Notes: generated by a model from the sequence alone, not told the origin. A DNA stretch of 64,000 nucleotides from Bryobacterales bacterium (GCA_019261985.1 JAFAQY010000114.1:1-64000); one strand, 5' to 3'; positions 25,209-34,974 are shown, counted from the first letter of the stretch. Numbers and translations: made by a program.

Positions 25209-28196
25209 CTACTTCTGGCCCGCAACAATATTAGACGGAGAACTCGGTTTGCCTTCCGTTTTCGTAATTATATCCGTGATGAAATACAGGTACACGACAT
25301 TCTTCTCCGCTGTGCCGTCGCAGAAGTTGAAGCTTCCTTGACAGAGCGGAGTGGTGGGTAGTGTCGTTGCGATCTGTACCGGAACGATGCCTGGCCCAAG
25401 CGAACACGGTGAGCCGATCGTCGTTCCAGCGGGACAGGCCGCGCGCCAGATCTCATACTGATCGACGGTACCGGCGCTCGGCGGAGACCATTTAAGATTG
25501 ATGGACTCCAGTCCCGGAGTTGAACTGAGCGTGCTCGGGGAAGGCGGTACGGCCAACGCAGTTTCAAAATCCAGTTCGCCGCCGAGATCGCCGCCTGATC
25601 CCAGATCGCCACCAGACCCTAAATCGCCGCCTGATCCCAGATCGCCTCCGGATCCCAAATCTCCGCCAGAACCTAAGTCGCCGCCCGATCCCAAATCTCC
25701 GCCCGAGCCTAGGTCGCCGCCGGATCCGAGATCGTCGGTCGGGCCGACATCGACCGAGAATCCGAACACGTTTCGCCGGCTGCCTATTTGTTGCAGGTCC
25801 AACGCCGCCCAATCGTTGAATCCGTGGTGCAGCTCGACGATGCTGCCCATAAAGCCAAGATCCTCGGCTAACGGTATGCCAGGCGTAATCGTCCCGTCTC
25901 CATTCCAATCCAACGGACGCCCTTTCGTGTTCGGGGCATCCACTCGGATTACTGTTGCGCCATTGGTAATGGGGCTTCCATCGCAGTGTTTGGTCGCAGG
26001 CGAGGGATTGATAATCGAGCCAAGAAAGCTCGTGCTCAGCGGTTCGTACCACCGGGCCGCGTACGGTAAATTCGTATCTCCAAGCCCGACACCCTCGTCA
26101 AGCGCCATCTCATTCAAAGCCGGCAGCGTTTCGGTCGAATAATTGATGTGCGGAACCCCGTTCGCATCCACCAAGCCGTGAACCTGGAACAGGTAGCTCA
26201 TAATGCTCTGGTAATTGGGTTTGCAATTCGGCTCAAGCGGCGCGCCACCATGACGTAGCGCAAGATTGTGCCCCAATTCGTGCATTAAGGTGGAGGCCTG
26301 AATAAAAGGGGTGCCCACGGAGTTGTCCCAGAGCCCCAGGGTGATGAGGATGTCGCCTCCCAAAAGGTCCGAGACACCGGAAGTACTCTTCGGCAGACCG
26401 TTGTTGACCGCTAAGAGCCAGTTGTTGTACGTGCCCGGAGCCGCCGTGGTGTTGATAATCGCCGTTGTTGGGGACGGAACAGATTGGATGACGTAGGTTC
26501 CATTCAAATTCGAACTGGTGGATGCTCCGCTAATGGTAATGGTGTCCCCGGGATTCATGTTGTGGGCGGAGCCGGTGGTTAATGTCCCCTTGCCGCCGGA
26601 AACGACGATTGAGGTCAAGCTCTTGTCTTCAATCAGGAACTTATAAATTCCTAACGCGTGCCCGAAGAAGGTGTAGTGGAACATGTCCTTTCGAATGGGA
26701 TCGAAATGAGCCGGCAGGCCGTTCAAATCGCCGTCCTTGATGAGCTCAAAACCGGTCTTCCAGGTAATGGTCCCCGGACGGTTGGGAAACGCGCAGGTGT
26801 GCGTCGATGTCGAGACGCAGAAATTTTCCGGCAAGTTTTCTCCGCCCCCGATGCTTCCCGAAAGGCTGGACGCAATAATACAAGGATCGGGCGGCTCGTT
26901 TTGGTAATTGTTGCCCACATCAAAATGTAAATTGATGCCGTGCGCTTTGAACGCGCTACAGACATTGTCCAGAACCGCTTGGGACGGTAGATGCGAGTGA
27001 GGGGGTTCGGTGTCCCCCGGGGCGCTCCAGCCCGGAGTGCTCATGTAATCGATTTCGACAAAAATATCCTTGACGTTGGGATTCGCGCCCATGGCACTCA
27101 GATTCGGGAGAGTCTTGCCGTTCGGATCCCGCAATCCGCTGGTGGTCTCCCACACATCCAACAAGCCATCACGATCTGTATCCTGGACGGTGGTACTCAC
27201 GATGATCGCTGCCCAGGAAAGACACGATGGCGGGGACTGCCCGGGAGACATATGCGTGGTCATCGAAGAATCGTCGCCTCGCATCAAGGAACTGACATTG
27301 AAGGTTAGATTGTCCCAGGCGCCCCCAAGAGCGGCTTGGAAGGGATTGGTGGACGAGAGGCCCGGGGGGACATCGCCGTTAACAGTCAATCTTCCTTGCT
27401 CCGGATTGACCCCGCCGTTGCCAACCAGTTGAGTCATTTTCGCCACGGGACTTGTCTTAGAGGCTTCATAAAAACCCAAGATGGTTTGATTCATTGCAGG
27501 ATTGGTTTTATTCAGCGTGAATCCGCCGTCATAAAATACAATCGCTTTTAACGGCATACCCGCCACGCGGTACAACACCACCAGGCTGGCGCCGGGGATC
27601 AACGTGCCTGAGCTGCCGTCCGGCAGCGCTACGGTCGTCAACGGAAATCCAGCGGCAATCAGATCCGAATCGTTTACCAGTCGCTGGCTGGTCGGCTTGC
27701 CGGTGGGATCTGTGGTGTAAGGCAGATATCTGAGAACGTCCGCCCGATATACACGCAGATATCCAGGCCCGCCGCCCGCCGCGCAGCTGGGGATGTTCGC
27801 CGGCGGGGCGCCCATGGGGGCGGTGATTTCCAATCCGCCGATTTTAAAGCCGCGGAATGTGCCGCCGGATGAAGACGGCATCGGGGAGGATTCCAGGGCT
27901 TGCCAGTAAAGGAACGCGCCCATCAGGTCGGCGCCCGCAGGCACGCCGCTGTTATGAATGGTTCCGGTCGCATACGATGTATTGCTGCCGCCGACGATGC
28001 CCGCCGTCACGGGATCGGGCTTGCCCTTCCCCTGGAGGCCGACTCCCTCCACGACGTAATCGCCCGTCAAAAAGTAGTTCTTGAAGTAATTCAGCGCATT
28101 CGCTGCTTTACCGTAGGCGGCGAATAGCGACACAAATACGAAACAAATGATCGCGGTCCGCGGCCGCGCGGTGAGGCGGGAAAAACGGTTGTACAT
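25209..28196 (-). CDS. Large secreted metzincin-like metalloprotease
   Basis: This 995-residue exported protein has a signal peptide near residues 15-33. The zinc site LMHELGHNLALRHGG (about residue 645) fits HExxHxxxxxH of metzincins, and SIMSYLF about 24 residues later fits the Met-turn. Upstream is a long beta-rich region with DTDRDGLLDVWE, an EF-hand-like calcium loop. Near residues 815-870 there is a run of eight GSGGDL units. The C-terminal 110 residues look like a fibronectin type III module (SINLKWSPPSAGTVDQYEIW). It is probably an extracellular, calcium-stabilised protease for scavenging protein. It is transcribed alone. Confidence 0.8.
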   Translation of the reverse strand: MYNRFSRLTARPRTAIICFVFVSLFAAYGKAANALNYFKNYFLTGDYVVEGVGLQGKGKPDPVTAGIVGGSNTSYATGTIHNSGVPAGADLMGAFLYWQALESSPMPSSSGGTFRGFKIGGLEITAPMGAPPANIPSCAAGGGPGYLRVYRADVLRYLPYTTDPTGKPTSQRLVNDSDLIAAGFPLTTVALPDGSSGTLIPGASLVVLYRVAGMPLKAIVFYDGGFTLNKTNPAMNQTILGFYEASKTSPVAKMTQLVGNGGVNPEQGRLTVNGDVPPGLSSTNPFQAALGGAWDNLTFNVSSLMRGDDSSMTTHMSPGQSPPSCLSWAAIIVSTTVQDTDRDGLLDVWETTSGLRDPNGKTLPNLSAMGANPNVKDIFVEIDYMSTPGWSAPGDTEPPHSHLPSQAVLDNVCSAFKAHGINLHFDVGNNYQNEPPDPCIIASSLSGSIGGGENLPENFCVSTSTHTCAFPNRPGTITWKTGFELIKDGDLNGLPAHFDPIRKDMFHYTFFGHALGIYKFLIEDKSLTSIVVSGGKGTLTTGSAHNMNPGDTITISGASTSSNLNGTYVIQSVPSPTTAIINTTAAPGTYNNWLLAVNNGLPKSTSGVSDLLGGDILITLGLWDNSVGTPFIQASTLMHELGHNLALRHGGAPLEPNCKPNYQSIMSYLFQVHGLVDANGVPHINYSTETLPALNEMALDEGVGLGDTNLPYAARWYEPLSTSFLGSIINPSPATKHCDGSPITNGATVIRVDAPNTKGRPLDWNGDGTITPGIPLAEDLGFMGSIVELHHGFNDWAALDLQQIGSRRNVFGFSVDVGPTDDLGSGGDLGSGGDLGSGGDLGSGGDLGSGGDLGSGGDLGSGGDLGSGGDLGGELDFETALAVPPSPSTLSSTPGLESINLKWSPPSAGTVDQYEIWRAACPAGTTIGSPCSLGPGIVPVQIATTLPTTPLCQGSFNFCDGTAEKNVVYLYFITDIITKTEGKPSSPSNIVAGQK
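25580..25735 (-). repeat. 18-bp in-gene tandem repeat encoding GSGGDL
   Basis: Eight consecutive 18-base units encode the hexapeptide GSGGDL inside the metalloprotease gene. Third positions vary between units, so the array is old or under protein-level selection. It forms an acidic, flexible, possibly calcium-binding linker between the protease part and the C-terminal module. Confidence 0.85.
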
Positions 28197-28399
28197 GGGA
28201 ACCCTCCGTTATAGCATCTCATTCCCTTTTACTTTTGCCCAGTGCCGCTTCGACTAGTACCAGGTAATTGGACCTAGACGAAGCAATTCAAACACCAGTC
28301 GGGCACACTGCGCCGAAGGCGCGCTTTTTCTCTACTGCATCGAAAACCGATAACTGTTATGTTAGCCGAAATAACTGAAACGTGAGTGAGCGTGTTGGC

Positions 28400-28507
28400 C
28401 GGACGCAATCCAGGTTGCAATCCCGCGCTGGTTGCCAACGCCCTGATGGACCTTGGCGCCCGTTGCGCGATTGGCAATCGCGCGCAGGTTGGCAACCTGC
28501 CCCACGC
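28400..28507. repeat. Palindromic intergenic mosaic repeat
   Basis: A partly diverged member contains gcgcgattggcaatcgcgcg and caggttggcaacctgcccca. It lies in the 430-base gap between the divergent protease and coiled-coil genes. The rest of that gap shows no gene. Confidence 0.7.
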
Positions 28508-28624
28508 GGCTCCGTGTAACCGGCGGGGGACGGCATCCATCTCACGTTCCAGAGATTCCGCAGCCCCGGGTGCTATGATTGAGACTTAACGCTCGGAGGT
28601 TCAAACCCCTCAAGGAGATACAGC

Positions 28625-29734
28625 ATGGGTTCCATTATCGGCATACCGCTCAAAGATCCGGACCCGACGCCCCAGAATCAGCCTCCTGCTCCTGCTCCGC
28701 CGCAGTATCAACAACCGCAGTACCAGCAGCCACAGCAACCGCCGCCGTACCAACAGCCGCCGCAATACCAGCAGCCGCCGCAGTATCAGCAGCAATATCC
28801 ACAGCAGCAGCCGGTTTATCAGGCGCCGCCGACTTATCAGGTCGGCGCGCCGCAGCCGAGCGGCGGATGGAAGATTCCGTTTTTGCTGGCTGCCGTCGCA
28901 GTTCTCCTGGCGGCTAGCGCCGGTATCTTTTATTACTTCAATTCGCAGCTAACGCAGCTCCGCGCCGATATTACCGACCGCTTCGATTCGGTCCAGCAGC
29001 AGATTGCGAAAACCCAGGAAACGTCCGCGGTCTCTACGCAAACCAGCCGGCGGAATATTGAAACCCTTCAGAAAGAGCTAGCCGCCGCCCGCGCGCAAGC
29101 CAACCAGGCTGCCGGCCAGGCTAAAGCCGATGCGACCAAGCACGCCGAAGAGCTCGCGGCCAAGCTTCAGCAGGCGCAAGATCAACAAGCGCAGCGGGTG
29201 AATGCCGTCACGGCCGATTTGTCCCAGGTTAAAGACCAAGCCTCCGCTACGCAAGGCAAAGTCGGCGAAGTAACCGAACAAGTCGGAAGCCTTAAACAGG
29301 AACAGGCTTCCACGCGCACCGAGTTGGATAAAACCATCGCCGACCTCAAGCGAACCAGCGGTGACTTGGGCGTACAGAGCGGCCTGATTGCGACCAATGG
29401 CAAGGAGCTGGCGGCGCTGAAGGCCCTCGGTGAGCGCAATTACACCGAGTTTAAGCTCGCGAAGGAGAAGAAACCCACTAAGGTCGGCGATGTCCAGATC
29501 CAACTGAAGAACGCGGACCAGAAACGGAACCGCTACACGATAGAACTGGTCGCCGATGATAAAACGGTCGAGAAAAAAGATCGAACGGTGAATGAGCCGC
29601 TCCAGTTTTATCTTTCCCGGGCGGCGCAACCCTACGAGCTCGTCGTCAACGAAGTACGCAAGGACATGATCGTAGGCTACATCTCGGCGCCCAAAGTTCA
29701 GCAAGCGCGCCCGAAAGCCACTGCATCCAACTGA
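28625..29734 (+). CDS. P/Q/Y-rich membrane protein with long periplasmic coiled coil
   Basis: This 369-residue protein starts at an ATG behind AAGGAGA. Residues 15-75 are almost entirely P, Q and Y in repeats of the PPQYQQ kind. One membrane helix follows (about residues 84-107, IPFLLAAVAVLLAASAGIFY). Residues 108-270 form a long alpha-helical coiled coil rich in A, Q, K and E. The last 95 residues form a small beta-rich domain (GDVQIQLKNADQKRNRYTIE, VEKKDRTVNEPLQFYL). It may be a cell-envelope spacer or scaffold. No family is recognised. Its stop overlaps the start of the aldo/keto reductase gene (TGATG). Confidence 0.75.
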   Translation: MGSIIGIPLKDPDPTPQNQPPAPAPPQYQQPQYQQPQQPPPYQQPPQYQQPPQYQQQYPQQQPVYQAPPTYQVGAPQPSGGWKIPFLLAAVAVLLAASAGIFYYFNSQLTQLRADITDRFDSVQQQIAKTQETSAVSTQTSRRNIETLQKELAAARAQANQAAGQAKADATKHAEELAAKLQQAQDQQAQRVNAVTADLSQVKDQASATQGKVGEVTEQVGSLKQEQASTRTELDKTIADLKRTSGDLGVQSGLIATNGKELAALKALGERNYTEFKLAKEKKPTKVGDVQIQLKNADQKRNRYTIELVADDKTVEKKDRTVNEPLQFYLSRAAQPYELVVNEVRKDMIVGYISAPKVQQARPKATASN

Positions 29735-30792
29735 TGCAATACGCGCGGCTCGGCGATACAGGGTTAATCGTTTCACGGCTGGCGTTCGGCGCCATGACCT
29801 TCGGCACCTCCGACGGGATATTCGCGGCGGTGTCGAAGGTGGCTGGTCAGGATCTCGCCAACCAGCTTGTCCACAAAGCGCTGGACGCGGGCATCAACCA
29901 CTTCAACACGGCTGACGTTTACACCGCCGGGCAATCCGAAACAATGCTGGGAAAGGCGCTGGGCGCGCGGCGCCAGGATGTGGTGATTTCCACGAAAGTG
30001 GGGTTCCGCACCGGGCCCGCGCTGGTGCATCAGGGCTTGTCGCGCCATCATATTCTTGCCAGCGCCGAAGATAGTCTGCGGCGGTTGGGTACCGATTACA
30101 TCGACGTCTACCTTGTGCATCGCCCGGATTTGTTCACTCCGATCGAGGAGACCCTGGAGGCATTGGACACGCTGGCGCGTACAGGCAAGGTACGATATGT
30201 AGGCTTTTCCAACTGGAACGCGTGGCGCGCGGCGAAAGCTGTCGGTTTGCAGATTCAAAATGGCTGGGCTCGCTTTCGTGCCGCCGAGATGTATTATTCG
30301 CTGGTCGGCCGCGATGTGGAGCAGGAGATCGTTCCCTTCGCTCAGGACGCAGGCATCGGCATTCTCGCGTGGAGCCCTCTCGCGGGCGGTTTTCTGAGCG
30401 GCAAATACAGCCGTGAAAACCCGCAGGGCGACGGCGGACGTCTCGCGGCGATCGACTTTATCCCGCGTGATCAAGAAAAAAGCTACAACGCAATCGAGCG
30501 CTTGCGAACCATCGCTTCAGCGCGTGGCGAATCGGTTGCGCAGATCGCCTTGGCGTGGCTACTGGCGAAGCCGGCCGTTTCATCTATCTTGTTGGGCGCG
30601 AACAAGGTTTCGCAGTTGGAAGATAATCTGGGAGCCGCCGATCTCAGTCTTTCAAGCGAGGAAATCGCCAGCCTGGATGAACTCACCGCGCCGGCGCTTG
30701 TATATCCGAACTGGTTCGCCGCGCGGGCTGCCGTCGATGTGCCCGTTCGCGACGCGCTCACGGGGCAAAAAGAAATTCAAACTGGGGCTTGA
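29734..30792 (+). CDS. Aldo/keto reductase
   Basis: This 352-residue NADPH-dependent (beta/alpha)8-barrel oxidoreductase has the family signatures GLIVSRLAFGAMTFG, the catalytic Asp/Tyr segment FNTADVYTAGQSETMLGKAL, the Lys segment VVISTKVGF, the His segment DVYLVHRPD, and cofactor-binding LAWSPLAGGFLSGKY and ILLGANKVSQLEDNL. It resembles the YghZ/Tas-like AKR group. It probably reduces an aldehyde or ketone, with substrate unknown. It is translationally coupled to the preceding gene by a one-base TGATG overlap. Confidence 0.92.
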   Translation: MQYARLGDTGLIVSRLAFGAMTFGTSDGIFAAVSKVAGQDLANQLVHKALDAGINHFNTADVYTAGQSETMLGKALGARRQDVVISTKVGFRTGPALVHQGLSRHHILASAEDSLRRLGTDYIDVYLVHRPDLFTPIEETLEALDTLARTGKVRYVGFSNWNAWRAAKAVGLQIQNGWARFRAAEMYYSLVGRDVEQEIVPFAQDAGIGILAWSPLAGGFLSGKYSRENPQGDGGRLAAIDFIPRDQEKSYNAIERLRTIASARGESVAQIALAWLLAKPAVSSILLGANKVSQLEDNLGAADLSLSSEEIASLDELTAPALVYPNWFAARAAVDVPVRDALTGQKEIQTGA

Positions 30793-30818
30793 TTTATTCG
30801 CCTTTTCTTCTCTATAAT
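30789..30818 (+). promoter_or_regulatory. Sigma-70-like promoter for the DUF72 gene
   Basis: TTGATT (30789-30794) and TATAAT (30813-30818) are separated by 18 bases. The -35 box overlaps the stop codon of the aldo/keto reductase gene. The GTG start at 30849 lies 30 bases after the -10 box. Confidence 0.6.
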
Positions 30819-30848
30819 AGCGGAGAAAGGACGAATACGGAGGCTGTT

Positions 30849-31748
30849 GTGTCTTCCCTTTACATCGGAACCGCCGGTTGGGCGTACCCGCACTGGAATG
30901 GGGTGGTGTATCCGAAAACGTCCGGCGCTGGCCGCCATCCGTTGGACATTATCGCGAAGTACCTTGACGCGGTGGAGGTGAACAGCTCGTTTTACCAGTT
31001 CCTCCGGCCCGAGCTCGTCCGGTTATGGCTCAAGAAGGTAGAGGCGAATCCCCGCTTCCTTTTCACCGCGAAATTACATCAGCGCTTTACGCACGCCCGG
31101 ATTCTCGATCCCAAGGAAATTTCGAGTTTTAAAGACGGTCTTATCCCGCTACTTGGAGCGAAGCGGCTGGGCGCGGTGCTGCTGCAATTTCCGTGGTCCT
31201 TCCGCTTTACCGCGGAAAACCGGGATTTCCTGATTCGCCTCCGCCGCGAATTCCACGAGTTTCCGCTGGTGGCGGAAATGCGCCACGATAGCTGGATGGC
31301 AGAGGAAGGCATCGGAACTTTTCTCGACTACCGGATCGGCTTCTGCAATATCGATCAGCCCGAGTACACGCGCGCCATGCCACCCCCCTCTTTCTTGACG
31401 TCCGGGATCGGGTATGTGCGCCTGCACGGACGAAATCCGAGGAATGCCTTAGGCGCCTTCGACCGCGGCGCCGTGCGGTCCAAACAGCACGATTACCTAT
31501 ATTCCGAACCCGAGCTTGGCGAATGGGCGCGCCGGATCGAGCAGGTTCAGCGCTTCGCCGAACGCACGGTGGTGATCTTCAACAATGACGCGGGCGGCAA
31601 GAGCTTTGTTAATGCGCTTCAGCTCCGCGCGCTTGTTACCGGTGTGCGCGGGTCTGCGCCAAAGGATTTGCGGCGGAGGTATCCTGTCGAGCTTTCCGAG
31701 TTCGGCCCCGCCTATGCGGAGCAGCAGTGCCTGTTCCCGGCGGCCTGA
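30849..31748 (+). CDS. DUF72 family protein
   Basis: The protein has 299 residues from a GTG at 30849, which has GGAGG six bases upstream. Earlier in-frame codons overlap the promoter. It belongs to the DUF72 (YecE-like) TIM-barrel family. Visible features are LYIGTAGWAYPHWNGVVYP at the start, YLDAVEVNSSFYQF, FLFTAKLHQRFTH, LGAVLLQFPWSF and YVRLHGRN. Conserved Glu, Lys and Arg residues line the barrel mouth, but the reaction is unknown. Some members are found near DNA repair or Fe-S genes. Nothing here supports a specific role. Confidence 0.9.
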   Translation: MSSLYIGTAGWAYPHWNGVVYPKTSGAGRHPLDIIAKYLDAVEVNSSFYQFLRPELVRLWLKKVEANPRFLFTAKLHQRFTHARILDPKEISSFKDGLIPLLGAKRLGAVLLQFPWSFRFTAENRDFLIRLRREFHEFPLVAEMRHDSWMAEEGIGTFLDYRIGFCNIDQPEYTRAMPPPSFLTSGIGYVRLHGRNPRNALGAFDRGAVRSKQHDYLYSEPELGEWARRIEQVQRFAERTVVIFNNDAGGKSFVNALQLRALVTGVRGSAPKDLRRRYPVELSEFGPAYAEQQCLFPAA

Positions 31749-32615
31749 TCACTCATATAAGAATTTGGGATAACGGGTGACCGGCAGCGCAGATCGTTTT
31801 CGAGCGATACAGTAAATCTGCTCACCGCGAAACTCGGCCGAGAATCCATTGCGCTGAAGGAACTCTTTAACCCATTTCTCGGTCCCGTAGCCAGGGATCA
31901 CTTCCGTAAACACGTTGACGGTCTCAAACCCCGCCGATTCGATCGCCTCCCGCAACTCGGGCACCGTGTATTCGCGAACATGCGGCATCTCCGTCTCCGC
32001 GAACTCGCCGCGCGGGTCGGCGTATTTTGAAAATAGCTGTGGATTAGCGCTGTTTTCAAGCAGCCGCGCGACGGCTGTGTAGCTCGCGACGTTGGGCGTG
32101 GTAAGGACCAGCGTCCCGCCTTCCCCCAGCACCCGCCTGATCTCGAGGAGCATGTGCATCGGATCGTGCAGGAGATGCTCGAATATTTCGCAGGCCAAAA
32201 CGGTCTCGAAGCGGCCGTCTTCATAAGGGTAGCGGTCTTTCTCGGCGTCGAACAGATCCACCAAACAGCGGAAGACTTCCTTTCCTCCGGCGGTGATGAT
32301 CTTTTTATCTGTGCGGCCGAGAGAACCGTAGTAAGCGCCGCGGACCTCTTTGTAGCCAAGAACGCATTGGAGCGCGGGCGTCATTTGCATGTAGGCCCCC
32401 ATCTCCAGCACCCGCCCAGAGCTTTTTGGAGCCGGCGTCAAGCCGAGCGTCCGCGCGATGCGCGGGATGTGAATCTCCAAATACGTTCTGGCGGCCTCAT
32501 CCGGCTGATCGAGTGTGCGGAGAAATGCCGCGATCTGTTCATACCTGTGGGCAGGCGGGATAACCTCGCGATGGTGCGGCTTCGCAAGTGCGGGTTGTGA
32601 TTTGGCGTCGAGCAA
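31749..32615 (-). CDS. Class I SAM-dependent methyltransferase
   Basis: This is a methyltransferase of about 288 residues. The SAM-binding fold shows GRVLEMGAYMQMTPALQ (motif I), the acidic VDLFDAEKDRYPYEDGRF, VLACEIFEHLLHDP (motif II) and VLGEGGTLVLTTPNVASYTA (motif III), as in Methyltransf_11/23 proteins acting on quinones, sugars or lipids. The start is unclear. The frame is open to 32747, but the first 35 codons would lie inside a palindromic repeat. A TTG at 32615 just after the repeat is my choice. Substrate unknown. Confidence 0.8.
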   Translation of the reverse strand: MLDAKSQPALAKPHHREVIPPAHRYEQIAAFLRTLDQPDEAARTYLEIHIPRIARTLGLTPAPKSSGRVLEMGAYMQMTPALQCVLGYKEVRGAYYGSLGRTDKKIITAGGKEVFRCLVDLFDAEKDRYPYEDGRFETVLACEIFEHLLHDPMHMLLEIRRVLGEGGTLVLTTPNVASYTAVARLLENSANPQLFSKYADPRGEFAETEMPHVREYTVPELREAIESAGFETVNVFTEVIPGYGTEKWVKEFLQRNGFSAEFRGEQIYCIARKRSALPVTRYPKFLYE

Positions 32616-32639
32616 AACTTCAGGATCGCATTGGCCAAA

Positions 32640-32748
32640 GTGGGGCAGCTTGCCAAGCTGCGGCGGGTTGCTAACCCGCCTGCCGACCTTTCCACCACGC
32701 CGCGCAGCGCGGTTGGCAACCGCGCGCCGGATGGCATCCGGCCCCACT
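32640..32748. repeat. Palindromic intergenic mosaic repeat
   Basis: This is a full-length member: gtggggcagcttgccaagct, cggcgggttgctaacccgcc, gcgcggttggcaaccgcgcg and ccggatggcatccggcccca. It runs from the methyltransferase leader to the stop codon of the upstream gene. One methyltransferase reading frame passes through it. Confidence 0.8.
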
Positions 32749-34513
32749 ACGGCTCGAACTCGATCGCGCGCGCGGTCCCATCCGAACCGGGTTCGATCGC
32801 CGGCGAATATTCAATTCGAACTTTGATGGGCTTTTGATCGCCGCAGGTCAAGTCGATTTTACCCCCATCGCGTCCAGACACCACAATTTTGTCAGGGTCG
32901 CGAATCACGAAGGTTTTGTTCCCGGATGGCGTAGAGATGACCATCCGGGGCGGGTCTCCACATACAAATTGGGTGAATTGGCCTGAAACCGCGGGGAGTT
33001 CCCGGCGCGTGGTCACGCTCGTCACAGTGGTCTGCTGCGGAACGCGCCGGAGCACCGGAGCCGCGCCCTCCCCGGTCGCGATCGTTGTCGTTGCTGCCGG
33101 CGCGCCCTTTCCGGCCGCATAGTCAAGCAACTGCTGCGCACGGATCCTATCGTCTTCGGTCTTCGCGTATTTGAGGAACTGCTCCGCCGATTTCTTCGCA
33201 TTATCGCGATCGCCGAGTGTAAGCTGAACCCGCGCCTCGACATCGAATAGCCGCGGCGCATCCTTCGGCGTGACGGTTTTGATCTCCTTCAAAACCCCAA
33301 GCGCATCGTTAGCCCGATTTGCATTCAGAAAAGCATTGGCAAGCTCAATGCGGACCTCCGCTCGCGCTGGCTGCTGCTTTATCAGTTCGTTCAACGCGAG
33401 CGCCGATTTCGAGGGATCGCTCTGTTCCGCCATTCTTCCGTAATCCCAAAGCAAGCGCGGGCTGCGGCTGCCGAGTTCGAACGCCTTCGCAAAATCTTCC
33501 GTTGCGGCATTCGCGTCTCCGTGGCGCCATAGGAAGTAGCCGAGTTCGGCGTAGGGCTCGGCTCGATTCGGCTGCTCGGCAGAAAGCTGCTGGAGTTGTG
33601 CGCGCGTCGCGGCGTCCTTACCAGGGCGATTCGTCAAACCGGCTAACACCAGCCTCACGTCGAACGCCGGGACTGGCTCGGGGGTTAGCGTGGCGCTCTG
33701 CTTCTCCAGCTTTTCCGGGACAATTGCGGCCAGAAACTGATCGCTCCGTATGTACGCTTGCAGGTCCCGTTCGATTTCGGCGAGAGGCTTTCCATAGATA
33801 CTCGTCAGGGCGGTAATCGAATCCTGCCCGCGCGCAATCGCATCCAAAAACGCTTGGGATTTTGGGCGGTACTCCCTGGTCAATAGGATCATGTGAGTCA
33901 ATGCCCAGCCTTCGTTGTACAGGCTTCCCGCTTTATTCTTCTCGTTGTAATAGGGGGAGTTTGCATCAGCCGTTAAAATGACCGGCAGCGGAGCCCATTT
34001 TTCCTGCCGCAACGCCAATAACCGCCCGGGGATAATATCGCCGATCACAACTTTATTTCCACGTTGCTGCAGCGTCGAATAATATTCCGCCAAACCCTCA
34101 TTTAGCCAGGGAGGGACGACAATGCCGAAGTGTTCGATAACGAGATGAACATATTCATGTATAGCCACCGGAAAAGTTTCGCTTCCGATATGGCTCATGA
34201 CGATAGTGTCGTGCTCACCGCCTGCGTGAAAGTAGGCAATCGCGACCTCGTTCGGCCGGTAAGGCTCGTATTCCTTCAATGAATTGAAGACGATAATCCG
34301 CACGGGCACCGGTTTATCATTCTCATGGCCCATGGCTTGCACAAAGAAGCCGCGGACTTGCTCGAATTGCCGTACAGTATCGATCGTGGCCCGCTCACCC
34401 CCGGTCGAATAGATTTCGAAATTTGCGGATTGAACCCGGATCCACCGCGGATCCGCCGCCTGTGTGCTGCTGAAACAATAGAGACACAAAATGACCGCAG
34501 TGGCCGGACGCAT
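32747..34513 (-). CDS. Exported peptidase-MA-like protein with TPR repeats
   Basis: This 588-residue protein has a signal peptide (MRPATAVILCLYCFSSTQA). Residues 20-260 form a gluzincin-like domain (Peptidase_MA/DUF1570 type) with the zinc motif PVAIHEYVHLVIEHFG (HExxH, about residue 118) and a downstream WLNEGLAEYYS that supplies the third ligand. Residues 300-480 hold tetratricopeptide repeats (EPYAELGYFLWRHGDANAAT, VRIELANAFLNANRANDALG). The last 110 residues form a beta-rich tail with two cysteines. It probably cleaves or binds proteins in the periplasm. It is likely co-transcribed with the methyltransferase downstream. Confidence 0.8.
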   Translation of the reverse strand: MRPATAVILCLYCFSSTQAADPRWIRVQSANFEIYSTGGERATIDTVRQFEQVRGFFVQAMGHENDKPVPVRIIVFNSLKEYEPYRPNEVAIAYFHAGGEHDTIVMSHIGSETFPVAIHEYVHLVIEHFGIVVPPWLNEGLAEYYSTLQQRGNKVVIGDIIPGRLLALRQEKWAPLPVILTADANSPYYNEKNKAGSLYNEGWALTHMILLTREYRPKSQAFLDAIARGQDSITALTSIYGKPLAEIERDLQAYIRSDQFLAAIVPEKLEKQSATLTPEPVPAFDVRLVLAGLTNRPGKDAATRAQLQQLSAEQPNRAEPYAELGYFLWRHGDANAATEDFAKAFELGSRSPRLLWDYGRMAEQSDPSKSALALNELIKQQPARAEVRIELANAFLNANRANDALGVLKEIKTVTPKDAPRLFDVEARVQLTLGDRDNAKKSAEQFLKYAKTEDDRIRAQQLLDYAAGKGAPAATTTIATGEGAAPVLRRVPQQTTVTSVTTRRELPAVSGQFTQFVCGDPPRMVISTPSGNKTFVIRDPDKIVVSGRDGGKIDLTCGDQKPIKVRIEYSPAIEPGSDGTARAIEFEP

Positions 34514-34737
34514 TTGAAAATTATAAACGAAAACGGCTGCCGACGGATTCTGCGAGCGTATTTATTGTCGTACTCTTCCATCCACACCATCTGATTCGCT
34601 CCAACTCGCTTCGTTCGACTTCAATCGGATCGTCGAAGCCGTCGAGTTCCGTGATCCAGTTGTGGACTGCCGGCGAACCGGATCGTGGCAGAGTCGATGT
34701 CCGGGAACTTATCGTAGAGCGCCACTGCAATGTCATG

Positions 34738-34815
34738 AACTCCGTATGTACGCTGCAGGTCCCCTTCGATTTCGGCGACCGGTTTTCCCTAGATACGCGT
34801 AAGAGAGGTAATGAT
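34738..34815 (-). pseudogene. Fragment duplicated from the peptidase-MA gene
   Basis: About 78 bases closely resemble 33736-33815 inside the peptidase-MA gene, the part encoding IYGKPLAEIERDLQAYIRS, in the same orientation. Several base changes and a stop are present. It is the only recognisable part of the 460-base gap between 34514 and 34974. The remainder shows nothing I can identify. Confidence 0.6.
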
Positions 34816-34974
34816 CGTGCATCAAGGGCGACATTGGGTTTTGAGTTGCAGGATGCCTTGCTGCCGTTGTCCGAATCGCGGCCGTGAGCGTTACCCGATG
34901 TTTGGATGGAACGCGGCGGAATGTACTCCGCGGGAGCCAAGCCTCGGAGGCGTCCTCTCGCAACCTCCGTTACG

